Part shown: positions 1 through 6,784 of the stretch, one piece after another
Numbering within the stretch: the first letter of the stretch is position 1
How the letters are laid out: each line of letters opens with the position of its first letter
DNA from: JBIOHJ01 sp044448905
Lineage (GTDB): Bacteria; Bacteroidota; Bacteroidia; AKYH767-A; OLB10
Assembly (NCBI GenBank): GCA_044448905.1
Contig: JBIOHJ010000148.1
Location: 1 to 7,321 of the forward strand
Direction of reading: 5' to 3'
Length of the DNA: 7,321 bases
Notes under the pieces: model-generated
Databases searched by the model: none
What the model was told of the DNA's origin: nothing
Seen by the model: the letters and a program-made list of their open reading frames with translations, nothing else
Made by a program: the position numbers and the translations under genes

Positions 1-122
1 AAGGAGCAAAAGAGGAAACGTTTGGGATTTGTAAAAACTCCCTTCCGGCTCTCCCCAAAAGGGATGGAATCTAAACGCAAATTTTCTTTTAATTAATACC
101 TTCGCAAACAACTACGCATTTT
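1..122. other. Unassigned left-edge region, possible intergenic repeat element
   Basis: No gene can be assigned here. All three plus-strand frames are open from the window edge but stop soon (TAA at 32-34, 72-74 and 94-96), so any one of them could be the tail of an upstream gene; none gives a recognisable protein. Positions 39-64 contain a 6-bp dyad (TCCCTT at 39-44 and AAGGGA at 59-64) around a C-rich loop. On the minus strand this segment reads as GGGGAGAGCCGGAAGGGAG, which resembles G/A-rich intergenic elements I remember from Bacteroidota genomes; that resemblance is recollection, not a search result. The last 50 bases are AT-rich and lead into the channel gene. Confidence 0.3.
97..104 (+). 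promoter_or_regulatory. Weak -7-like element before the potassium channel gene
   Basis: TACCTTCG matches the Bacteroidota -7 consensus TAnnTTTG at all but one fixed position and lies 18 bp before the start codon at 123. I see no convincing TTTG about 20 bp upstream, so this is only a half-supported promoter. Confidence 0.25.
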
Positions 123-1142
123 ATGTTTGGAATTTTTCGTGACCATCACTTTTTCAGGAAGCTGTATATAGCTGCCGGGTTAGTAACATGTATTTTAATA
201 ATCGGAACATGCGGCTATATATTTATTGAAGGTTATACTTTTCTCGATGCTTTTTATATGACCATTATTACAATGGGTTCAGTTGGGTTCAGGGAAGTAA
301 ATCCATTGTCGGATGCAGGAAAAATTTTTACATCAGGCTTGATCGTTATGAGCCTGCTCACGCTAGGATATTCCATTACGGTTATTACCACATATATAAT
401 TGAAGGTGAATTTCAGCAATATTTTAAACATCAGAAAGTGAAAAACGAAATCCAAAAACTCAACAGGCATGTAATTGTTTGCGGCTATGGCCGGAACGGA
501 AAACAGGCATGCGAACAGCTCAGGTCGGGGCATACGCCCTACCTCGTTATTGAAAAAAACCCTGATAACATTGAACAGATCAGGGCAGAGGGAAACATTC
601 TTTTTGTGGAAGGCGATGCCACAAAAGATGAAGTGTTGATTGAAGCATGCATTGATAAAGCATCGGCATTGATTTCGGCATTACCTGATGATGCCGACAA
701 TGTTTTTGTTGTTCTCACCGCCCGTGAGATGAATCCGAAAATGAAAATCATCAGCCGCGCTTCAGCCGATGCTTCAGAAAATAAATTGCGCAGAGCCGGT
801 GCCGATAATGTTATTCTTCCGGATAAGATAGGAGGTACGCATATGGCAGCTTTGGTTACAAAACCTGATGTGCTGGAATTTCTGGATTATATCACAGGGA
901 GAATAAATATCCGTTTAGAAGAAATTTTTTACTCAAATCTTTCCGAGAGCTTAAAAAATAAAACCATCCGCGAAATGGAAATCAGGAATAAAACAGGAGC
1001 TAACATCATTGGCTTTAAAAAAGGAGATGGCGAATATATTATCAATCCCGATCCGGATACTGTAATGCACCAGGATTCAAAATTGTTTGTCCTCGGAACG
1101 CAGGAACAGGTAGAAAAGCTTTTGAAAATTTTAGCATCCTGA
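123..1142 (+). CDS. Two-TM potassium channel protein with RCK (TrkA-N/TrkA-C) domain
   Basis: This 339-aa inner-membrane protein has the layout of MthK-type prokaryotic potassium channels. The first membrane helix spans about residues 14-35, the pore helix and filter about 38-62, and the second membrane helix about 68-92. A cytoplasmic Rossmann RCK-N domain follows at about 115-230, with the glycine motif G121-x-G123-xx-G126, an acidic residue E144 at the end of strand two, and GDAT at 164-167. The rest, about 255-339, fits a TrkA-C/RCK-C ligand-sensing lobe. Such channels form tetramers gated by ions or nucleotides bound to the RCK ring. The filter is unusual: residues 53-57 read S-V-G-F-R where T-V-G-Y/F-G is canonical, so true K+ selectivity is not assured. 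The start at 123 leaves a complete first helix; there is no Shine-Dalgarno. The next gene starts 37 bp downstream, so co-transcription is plausible. Confidence 0.9.
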   Translation: MFGIFRDHHFFRKLYIAAGLVTCILIIGTCGYIFIEGYTFLDAFYMTIITMGSVGFREVNPLSDAGKIFTSGLIVMSLLTLGYSITVITTYIIEGEFQQYFKHQKVKNEIQKLNRHVIVCGYGRNGKQACEQLRSGHTPYLVIEKNPDNIEQIRAEGNILFVEGDATKDEVLIEACIDKASALISALPDDADNVFVVLTAREMNPKMKIISRASADASENKLRRAGADNVILPDKIGGTHMAALVTKPDVLEFLDYITGRINIRLEEIFYSNLSESLKNKTIREMEIRNKTGANIIGFKKGDGEYIINPDPDTVMHQDSKLFVLGTQEQVEKLLKILAS

Positions 1143-1179
1143 GTTATTTTTAAAATTTAAATTCAGAATCAATATTTAA

Positions 1180-2097
1180 ATGAAAATTCTAGTCACCGGC
1201 AGCAACGGATTACTCGGACAAAAACTTGTTTATGGATTGCGGGCAATAAAGGACGTTGAACTGATAGCTACTTCTAAAGGAAAGAATCGTATTTCCGAAA
1301 AATCGGGTTACGTTTATGAGGAAATGGACATTACCGACAAAAAAGCAATTGGTAAAATTTTTGAAAAGCACAAACCAGGTTGTATTATCAACACAGCAGC
1401 AATGACAAACGTTGACGCGTGCGAATTAAATAAAGATGAATGCCTGAAATTGAATGTTGAAGCCGTAAAACATATTTCTATTGCATGCAAAAAATATAAT
1501 ACTCACTTCATTCACCTCTCCACCGATTTTGTTTTTGACGGTGAAAACGGCCCTTACAAAGAAGACGATGTTCCCAACCCCCAAAGTTTCTATGCCAGTT
1601 CAAAACTTGAATCGGAAATAGTAGTTCAATCTGCCGGGATAGATTGGTGCATCATTCGCACCATTATAATTTATGGTGTTACAGATGATGAGCAAAGGAG
1701 CAATGTGGTGTTATGGACAAAAAATTCTCTGGAACTGAAAAAAACAATTACCGTTATCACTGACCAGTTCCGTTCGCCAACACTTGCCGAAGATTTAGCT
1801 GCTGCGTGTATCAGCGCTGCAATAAAACGCGCAAAAGGAATTTATCACGTTTCAGGAAAAGAGCTGATGAGCATAATTGAAGTTGCTAATAAGGTTGCTG
1901 ATTTTTTTCATCTCGATAAATCTTTTATCAAACCCGTTACTTCTGCCGAATTAAATCAGCCAGCCAAGCGTCCGCCCAAAACCGGTTTTATTTTAGATAA
2001 AGCAATACGCGATTTAGATTACAAGCCACATACATTTGAAGAAGGATTAAAAATTGTTGCCGGGCAATTATCCTTAAAAAGCAAAGAGCGAAACTAG
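1180..2097 (+). CDS. RmlD-like SDR family oxidoreductase (NAD(P)-dependent sugar-nucleotide reductase type)
   Basis: This 305-aa protein is an extended short-chain dehydrogenase/reductase closest to RmlD (dTDP-4-dehydrorhamnose reductase), whose usual length is about 280-300 aa. The N-terminal Rossmann motif is G7-xx-G10-xx-G13 after the strand MKILVT. The RmlD-type signature NTAAMTNVDACE lies at 71-82. The catalytic set is complete: STD at 114-116 followed by FVFDG, then Y138-xxx-K142. DQFRSPT at 195-201 and the RPPKTGF segment at 264-270 match the substrate-binding half of the family. No rmlA, rmlB or rmlC or glycosyltransferase gene is nearby, so dTDP-rhamnose synthesis is not supported by context; it may act on another sugar nucleotide or be a MAT2B-like homologue. 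It probably shares a transcript with the upstream channel gene. Its last codons form the left arm of the terminator hairpin at 2083-2114. Confidence 0.85.
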   Translation: MKILVTGSNGLLGQKLVYGLRAIKDVELIATSKGKNRISEKSGYVYEEMDITDKKAIGKIFEKHKPGCIINTAAMTNVDACELNKDECLKLNVEAVKHISIACKKYNTHFIHLSTDFVFDGENGPYKEDDVPNPQSFYASSKLESEIVVQSAGIDWCIIRTIIIYGVTDDEQRSNVVLWTKNSLELKKTITVITDQFRSPTLAEDLAAACISAAIKRAKGIYHVSGKELMSIIEVANKVADFFHLDKSFIKPVTSAELNQPAKRPPKTGFILDKAIRDLDYKPHTFEEGLKIVAGQLSLKSKERN

Positions 2098-2114
2098 ATT
2101 TAGCTTCGCTCTTT
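2083..2114. terminator. Hairpin terminator shared by convergent genes
   Basis: AAAGAGCGAA (2083-2092) pairs perfectly with TTCGCTCTTT (2105-2114). Inside, after one A-C mismatch, CTA (2094-2096) pairs with TAG (2101-2103) around the four-base loop GATT. On the plus strand the stem ends in a short T run (2112-2115). On the minus strand it is followed by a T run opposite 2076-2080, and it lies 22 bp beyond the stop of the zinc-ribbon gene. It therefore can terminate both convergent transcripts. The left arm lies inside the last codons of the RmlD-like gene and the stop codon is in the inner stem. Confidence 0.75.
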
Positions 2115-2135
2115 TACGAAAAGACCCTAACCTTA

Positions 2136-2423
2136 TTATTTATTTTTCCAGCGCTCAAGCGTGTGTAGCCTGTCGGTAAACCTGTCCAGGTTACCTGGCA
2201 TGCCTGCAGCTTTTAGCTTGGCAATAAGCTTTTGCTTCATTTGTTCCATAGAAAGGTTCGGTTCAGTGAAATGGTCGTTTTCAAAACAATCGGTACAATA
2301 TCTCACATCATAAAAACCGCCTGTAATACGGAAATAGTTATTGCTGTTTTTAGAAAATGGTGAGCCGCAACTTTGGCAAACCGCATATTTTTTCTTAGTC
2401 TGGGTAGTAATTTTATTAATCAT
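2136..2423 (-). CDS. Small zinc-ribbon protein (putative zinc ribbon domain family)
   Basis: This 95-aa soluble protein has two CxxC knuckles: C16-x-x-C19 (in CQSCGSPF) and C43-x-x-C46 (in YCTDCF), spaced as in a zinc ribbon binding one Zn ion. The pattern CQSCG...YCxxCFENDHF, then a proline and a MEQMKQKL helix, matches the family usually annotated as putative zinc ribbon domain (zf_ribbon_2 type), whose molecular role is unknown to me. The C-terminal half (about 57-95) is helical and basic, with no further domain I recognise. It is a single-gene unit on the minus strand, convergent with the RmlD-like gene and divergent from the permease operon. It starts at the ATG ending at 2423; there is no Shine-Dalgarno. 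The family call is fairly firm; whether it binds nucleic acid or protein cannot be told from sequence. Confidence 0.8.
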   Translation of the reverse strand: MINKITTQTKKKYAVCQSCGSPFSKNSNNYFRITGGFYDVRYCTDCFENDHFTEPNLSMEQMKQKLIAKLKAAGMPGNLDRFTDRLHTLERWKNK

Positions 2424-2662
2424 AGGACTTGGGTTTAATTATAGTACGTAAACGGGGTGTTTTGGTTGTCGGCTGAGTTAAGGCTGTAAGATTAAAGGGT
2501 TAATGAATAAAAAATAAAGCAAACATCTTGCCATAAACACCAAATTCGAAGAACTAAGATCAAAAATCAGCTATAATTAAACAGTCAGATAATGAGGAAT
2601 TTGGCGGGTTCATAAATGTTATCTACTTTGGCTTCGAATTATTTAACATTTTAACTATACGT
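2424..2662. other. Divergent intergenic region between zinc-ribbon gene and permease operon
   Basis: 239 bp, AT-rich, with no open frame of interest on either strand. It contains the plus-strand promoter candidate at 2600-2630 and two copies of the 9-bp sequence AATTCGAAG in inverted orientation (2543-2551 and, as CTTCGAATT, 2632-2640). I could not find a convincing promoter for the minus-strand gene; the closest is a TATAATTA stretch near 2440, which lacks the TTTG end of the consensus. Confidence 0.5.
2600..2630 (+). promoter_or_regulatory. Candidate Bacteroidota-type promoter for the permease operon
   Basis: TTTG at 2600-2603 is followed after 20 bp by TACTTTG at 2624-2630. This resembles the -33 TTTG / -7 TAnnTTTG promoter of Bacteroidota with a normal spacing, though the -7 box has one base fewer between TA and TTTG. 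Transcription would start around 2636-2640, about 25 bp before the permease start codon at 2663. Confidence 0.45.
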
Positions 2663-4147
2663 ATGGCTAAATCATTATTTATTAAGAAACCTTTAAATCT
2701 TTTAATGCGTGAAGCAGATGATTCTGAAAAAGGGTTAAAAAGAACATTAAGTGCCGGTAACCTGGTAGCTCTTGGTATTGGAGCAATTATAGGTGCGGGG
2801 CTTTTTGTACGGACTGCCTCTGCTGCAGCAAATAATGCCGGTCCCGCAGTAACTATAGGATTTATTATTGCCGGAATTGGTTGTGCGCTTGCGGGATTAT
2901 GTTATGCTGAGTTTGCCTCAATGATACCTATTGCAGGCAGTGCGTATACTTATAGCTATGCAACCATGGGCGAATTCATTGCATGGATTATTGGGTGGGA
3001 CCTTGTTCTTGAATATGCCGTGGGTGCCGCAACGGTGAGCATTGCATGGAGTGAATACCTTAATAAATTGCTAAGTTACTTTGATGCCACCATACCATAC
3101 CGATGGAGTCATTCGCCTTTCGAAGTTTTGAAAGATGCCAGCGGAGCTGTTATTGAAACCGGCATTATGAATTTGCCGGCTTTATTCATTCTTATTCTTC
3201 TTACTTTACTGTTGATTAAAGGCACAAGGGAATCAGCTTTTGTAAATGGAATTATTGTAATAACCAAAGTAGCCATTGTTTGTCTTTTTATCGCTTTCGG
3301 ATGGTCTTTTATGAATCCGGCAAACCATACACCTTACATTCCGGCTCCTTCAACTTTTACAGATATACAAGGGGTTCCGCATAACTTTGGTGGAATACTA
3401 GGAATTTTGGGAGCAGCGGGTGTTGTATTTTTTGCGTTTATCGGGTTTGATGCGGTTTCTACTGCAGCCCAGGAAGCCAAAAATCCTAAGAAGGATATGC
3501 CAAGGGGTATTTTAGGTTCGCTTGCCATATGCACGGTTCTTTATATTTTATTCGCGCATGTGTTAACAGGAGTGGCAAGCACTGAAGATTTCAGAACCCA
3601 GGGAAGGGAGGCTTCGGTTACTTACGCCATACAAACATACATGACCGGATATGGCTGGCTGGCAAAGCTTGTAACAGTAGCTATTCTTGCAGGATTTTCA
3701 TCCGTAATACTTGTGATGCTGCTCGGCCAGTCGCGTGTTTTTTATTCGATGAGCAAGGATGGCTTGTTGCCTCCTGTTTTTTCTGCCGTTCACTCAAAAT
3801 TTCGTACTCCTTATAAATCCAATATGATATTATTCCTTTTTGTCGGGCTCTTCGCAGCTTTTGTTCCGGGTGATATTGTTGGAGATATGACCAGCATCGG
3901 AACTCTATTTGCATTCATACTTGTTTGCGTTGGGGTTATCATTTTACGAAAAACAAACCCTGAAGCGCCACGCCAGTTTAAGACACCGTTAGTGCCTTTG
4001 GTTCCTATTTTGGGAATTATTGTTTGCGGAGCTATGATTTATGGTTTGGGATGGCCCAATTGGTCACGATTAATAATTTGGTTGCTTATAGGACTTTTAG
4101 TTTACTTCGGATACAGTGCAAGAAAGAGCAAGCTGCGAAACCCGTAA
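2663..4147 (+). CDS. APC-superfamily amino acid permease, CAT (cationic amino acid transporter)-like
   Basis: This 494-aa multi-pass inner-membrane transporter probably has 12 or slightly more helices. A hydrophilic N-terminal tail (1-30) precedes TM1, whose unwound substrate-binding segment G38-IGAIIGAG-L47 is typical of APC transporters. The YAEFASMIPIAGSAYTY segment near residues 81-97 is the conserved TM2-TM3 region. TM6 reads FFAFIGFDAV (256-265) and is followed by QEAKNPKKDMPRG (270-282), a hallmark loop of the CAT/YfnA/GkApcT branch. The C-terminal half has RQFKTP before the last helices. The family imports amino acids with H+ coupling or by exchange. The CAT-like signature suggests, but does not prove, a cationic or broad amino-acid substrate. 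The start at 2663 fits the N-terminal tail length; no Shine-Dalgarno is present. It is the first gene of a probable three-gene operon, 33 bp before a second APC permease. Confidence 0.9.
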   Translation: MAKSLFIKKPLNLLMREADDSEKGLKRTLSAGNLVALGIGAIIGAGLFVRTASAAANNAGPAVTIGFIIAGIGCALAGLCYAEFASMIPIAGSAYTYSYATMGEFIAWIIGWDLVLEYAVGAATVSIAWSEYLNKLLSYFDATIPYRWSHSPFEVLKDASGAVIETGIMNLPALFILILLTLLLIKGTRESAFVNGIIVITKVAIVCLFIAFGWSFMNPANHTPYIPAPSTFTDIQGVPHNFGGILGILGAAGVVFFAFIGFDAVSTAAQEAKNPKKDMPRGILGSLAICTVLYILFAHVLTGVASTEDFRTQGREASVTYAIQTYMTGYGWLAKLVTVAILAGFSSVILVMLLGQSRVFYSMSKDGLLPPVFSAVHSKFRTPYKSNMILFLFVGLFAAFVPGDIVGDMTSIGTLFAFILVCVGVIILRKTNPEAPRQFKTPLVPLVPILGIIVCGAMIYGLGWPNWSRLIIWLLIGLLVYFGYSARKSKLRNP

Positions 4148-4180
4148 ACTTTTTCTGAATATTTTTTAAAGCCAGGTTAA

Positions 4181-5656
4181 ATGAATGATCAAAAAGAAAA
4201 CCCGCAGGGATTAATCCGGTCTTTGGGATTGCTGGATGCAACTATGCTGGTTGCGGGTTCAATGATTGGCTCAGGAATTTTTATTGTGAGTACGTACATG
4301 GCCCGCGATTTGGGAAGTTCCGGATGGCTGCTGGTTACCTGGATAATTACGGGTTTGATAACCGTTACTGCAGCGCTAAGCTACGGTGAGCTTGCCGGCA
4401 TGATGCCTAACGCAGGCGGGCAATATGTTTACATACAGCGTGCTTTTAACCCGATGATTTCTTTCATGTACGGCTGGACGGTTTTTATGGTAATTCAAAC
4501 CGGTGTAATTGCGGCAGTTGCAGTTGCCTTTGCAAAATATTCTTCTGTTTTTTTTCCTGACCTTAATACCATATTATTCTCTTCGGGTAAATTCAGCATA
4601 ACGTATGCGCAGTTGTTTGCCATTGCATGTATTGTTCTCCTTACCTGGATTAACAGCCGCGGAATTAAAAACGGAAAAACTATTCAATTGATTTTTACTT
4701 CTGCGAAGCTGCTGGCGTTATTCGGCTTAATTGTTTTAGGATTTTATATTGGATTGCATTCCGGAACTTTTGCAGATAATTTTTCTCATCCGTGGGATGC
4801 CACCCGTACTTTTTTTAATGAGGCAACACAAACATGGGCCACTGAATCTTTAACCGGGATAGTGCTTGCCGGAGTCATGGGTGCTACCATCATCAACTCT
4901 TTATTTGCAAGCGATGCATGGAATAACGTAACCTTTATTGCGGGAGAAATAAAAGATCCGCGAAAGAATATTCCCCGTAGCCTGCTCCTCGGAACATTTA
5001 TCGTTACCGTTATTTACTGTCTTGCAAATGTTGCATATCTTATGTTGTTGCCACTGCAAGGGAATCCCTCTGCTGATGCTAATGATTATATAGGGCGCGG
5101 AATTCAATTTGCTACTAACGATAGGGTAGGCACTGCTGCCGCCTCGGTAATTTTTGGAAATTCGGCAGTGTATATTATGGCGGCACTTATCATGATTTCG
5201 ACATTCGGCTGCAACAACGGTATCATTTTGATGGGTGCGCGTTTATACTATGCTATGTCTAAGGATGGATTGTTTTTCCGCAAAGCCGGTGAATTAAATA
5301 AATATCATGTTCCGGGGTACGGCTTGTATATTCAATGCATCTGGGCTTCTTTATTATGCCTGTCGGGTACGTATGGCGATTTACTGACGTATTCAACATT
5401 TGCTTCTATGCTTTTTTATATTCTCACAATAGCAGGTATTTTTATTTTGCGGAAAAAGGAACCCGATGCCGAACGTCCCTATAAAGCGTTCGGGTACCCG
5501 TTTATTCCTGCCTTGTATATTTTAGTTGCTACTGCAATCTGTATTGACCTGCTTATTTATGATACACGCAATACCGGTTTCGGATTACTCATTGTGCTGC
5601 TTGGCATACCCGTTTATTTTATAGTAAAGAAAAATGTAAAGGCAGATACCGGTTAG
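4181..5656 (+). CDS. APC-superfamily amino acid permease, LAT/SteT-like
   Basis: This 491-aa transporter, predicted with about 12 membrane helices, is a second, clearly different APC permease. TM1 carries the unwound glycine motif G26-SMIG-SG32 followed by IFI. YGELAGMMPNAGGQYVY at about 68-84 is the conserved TM2-TM3 segment of the LAT/SteT and related branches. The TM6-TM7 loop has SDAWNNVTFIAGEIKDP (244-260) and then RKNIPRS; the W-N-x-V-x-x-x-A-G-E-I pattern is characteristic of L-type exchangers such as SteT. ERPYKAFGYPFIPALY precedes the last two helices. Family members exchange or import neutral amino acids; the exact substrate cannot be read here. It starts 33 bp after the first permease, with only a weak AGG before the ATG, so the two are probably on one transcript. 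Residue-level similarity between the two permeases is low beyond the shared fold motifs, so this is not a recent duplication. Confidence 0.9.
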   Translation: MNDQKENPQGLIRSLGLLDATMLVAGSMIGSGIFIVSTYMARDLGSSGWLLVTWIITGLITVTAALSYGELAGMMPNAGGQYVYIQRAFNPMISFMYGWTVFMVIQTGVIAAVAVAFAKYSSVFFPDLNTILFSSGKFSITYAQLFAIACIVLLTWINSRGIKNGKTIQLIFTSAKLLALFGLIVLGFYIGLHSGTFADNFSHPWDATRTFFNEATQTWATESLTGIVLAGVMGATIINSLFASDAWNNVTFIAGEIKDPRKNIPRSLLLGTFIVTVIYCLANVAYLMLLPLQGNPSADANDYIGRGIQFATNDRVGTAAASVIFGNSAVYIMAALIMISTFGCNNGIILMGARLYYAMSKDGLFFRKAGELNKYHVPGYGLYIQCIWASLLCLSGTYGDLLTYSTFASMLFYILTIAGIFILRKKEPDAERPYKAFGYPFIPALYILVATAICIDLLIYDTRNTGFGLLIVLLGIPVYFIVKKNVKADTG

Positions 5657-5690
5657 CCATTCAGTTAATATTTAATTAAACATTCTTTTT

Positions 5691-6665
5691 ATGTCATTTA
5701 AGAATATTAAATCACATATTAAAGACTATTTTACGTTTACCAGCCGTGAACGGAATTCACTTTTTATTTTAATCTGCATTTCACTTTTACTGATTGGCGG
5801 ATTGTTTTATTTCAGGTTTGAGAAACCCTCAACTCCCATTGATTTTTCAGAATTCGAAAAAGAGATTGATGCATTTGAAAAAAGATTAACCGGGGATTCA
5901 ATCCGCTATGCCGAAGAAAGAAAGCAGAAATTTTCGAGGAAAGATTCTGCTCAAAGTAATCTGACTGTTTCAGAAACTTCCCTGTTTAATTTTAATCCCA
6001 ATAATCTGCCCGATTCACTCTGGATAAAACTTGGCTTAAACGAAAGAACAGTGCGAACCATTAAAAATTATGAATCAAAAGGAGGGAAGTTTTATAAAAA
6101 AGAAGATGTAAAAAAAATATACGGCTTGCATGAGGATATGTATGCAAGACTGGAACCATTCATTATTCTTCCCGAAACAAAAAGCATTTCAAAACAAAAA
6201 ACGGAAACAAAAAAAGATTCCGCCAATAATAATCAACGGGAACAATTTACAAAAATCCCTCAGCCAATCATTGTTTTTGACCTCAACAAAGCAACTGTCG
6301 AAGAATTGAAAACACTTAAAGGTGTTGGCGATTTCAAAGCCAATTCAATTATCAAATACAAAAACATGCTGGGAGGATACGTTAAAAAAGAGCAACTGCT
6401 CGAAGCATACGGTATGACCGATTCGCTGTACAATGAAATTAAAAACCATTTTGAAATTAAAACAAAAATGATTCGCCCTGTTAATATAAATTCAAATGAC
6501 GAAACCGAAATGAAGCACCCTTACATCTCAAAACAGCTTGCACGGCTTTTTATCAGCTACCGTAAAATGCATGGCGATTTTAAAGATGTAAACGAACTGA
6601 AAAAAATTTCTTTTATGGAGGTGGAATTGTTTGCAAAGCTGGAGCCGTATCTTGCTGTTGAATAA
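5691..6665 (+). CDS. Membrane-anchored helix-hairpin-helix protein (ComEA-like, three HhH modules)
   Basis: This 324-aa protein has a short basic N-terminal segment and one membrane helix at about 23-41. A charged, probably helical linker follows (54-90), then three helix-hairpin-helix modules at about 101-158, 196-255 and 264-323. The second is the most typical: FDLNKATVEELKTLKGVG with G211-V-G213 in the hairpin, then KYKNMLGGY. The first (NPNNLPDSLWIKLGLNERT) and third (VNINSNDETEMKHPYISKQ) keep the frame, including the GGKF / HGDF turn and a final Y/L-EP segment, but lack the glycine hairpin. A lysine-rich spacer (165-190) joins modules one and two. HhH modules of ComEA type bind DNA backbone in competence-related uptake. 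This Bacteroidota form is usually annotated only as helix-hairpin-helix protein, so DNA binding is inference. It starts 34 bp after the second permease and is probably the last gene of that operon. Confidence 0.85.
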   Translation: MSFKNIKSHIKDYFTFTSRERNSLFILICISLLLIGGLFYFRFEKPSTPIDFSEFEKEIDAFEKRLTGDSIRYAEERKQKFSRKDSAQSNLTVSETSLFNFNPNNLPDSLWIKLGLNERTVRTIKNYESKGGKFYKKEDVKKIYGLHEDMYARLEPFIILPETKSISKQKTETKKDSANNNQREQFTKIPQPIIVFDLNKATVEELKTLKGVGDFKANSIIKYKNMLGGYVKKEQLLEAYGMTDSLYNEIKNHFEIKTKMIRPVNINSNDETEMKHPYISKQLARLFISYRKMHGDFKDVNELKKISFMEVELFAKLEPYLAVE

Positions 6666-6671
6666 TTACTT

Positions 6672-6691
6672 TGTCCCTAATATTAGGGATA
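6672..6691. terminator. Palindromic hairpin after the operon, terminator or operator
   Basis: TCCCTAATATTAGGGA (6674-6689) is a perfect 16-bp palindrome starting nine bases after the stop of the HhH gene; a G-U and a U-A pair extend it outward to 6672 and 6691. As RNA it would fold into an eight-pair stem with an AUAU loop, followed only by a short U run at 6697-6700, so terminator strength is uncertain. The perfect symmetry also suits a dimeric regulator's binding site, with the secreted-protein gene downstream. Confidence 0.45.
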
Positions 6692-6716
6692 TCTGGTTTT
6701 AGTATGCAACTTTTGG

Positions 6717-6724
6717 TAGATTTA
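6717..6724 (+). promoter_or_regulatory. Weak -7-like element before the secreted-protein gene
   Basis: TAGATTTA fits the Bacteroidota -7 consensus TAnnTTTG except for the last base. CTGG at 6693-6696, 20 bp upstream, is a poor match to TTTG. If used, it would give a 5' leader of about 55 bases before the start at 6785. Confidence 0.25.
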
Positions 6725-6784
6725 CGTGTCTTTTCTTTATAAGGTAAACCAGGTATTTTTTTTAACTACCTAAAACGATATACC

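Noticed and set aside
539..751. Minus-strand open frame of 70 codons inside the potassium channel gene
   Set aside because: It lies wholly opposite the well-conserved RCK-N domain and encodes no recognisable motif; it is an antisense shadow.
1180..2097. Assigning the SDR gene as rmlD of a dTDP-rhamnose pathway
   Set aside because: Motifs fit the RmlD family, but rmlA, rmlB and rmlC are absent and the neighbours are unrelated, so a specific gene symbol is not justified.
3334..3914. Two minus-strand open frames (3334-3534 and 3681-3914) inside the first permease
   Set aside because: Both oppose conserved transmembrane coding sequence and give low-complexity, unrecognised proteins with no start signals.
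4901..5107. Minus-strand open frame of 68 codons inside the second permease
   Set aside because: It is opposite the conserved TM6-TM7 region and has no family signature.
2663..5656. The two permeases as a recent tandem duplication
   Set aside because: They share only the generic APC fold motifs; TM1, TM6 loop and C-terminal signatures belong to different branches.
6751..6771. AGGTA ... TACCT inverted repeat just before the secreted-protein start
   Set aside because: Arms of only 5 bp around an 11-base T-rich loop; too weak to call a regulatory hairpin or riboswitch.
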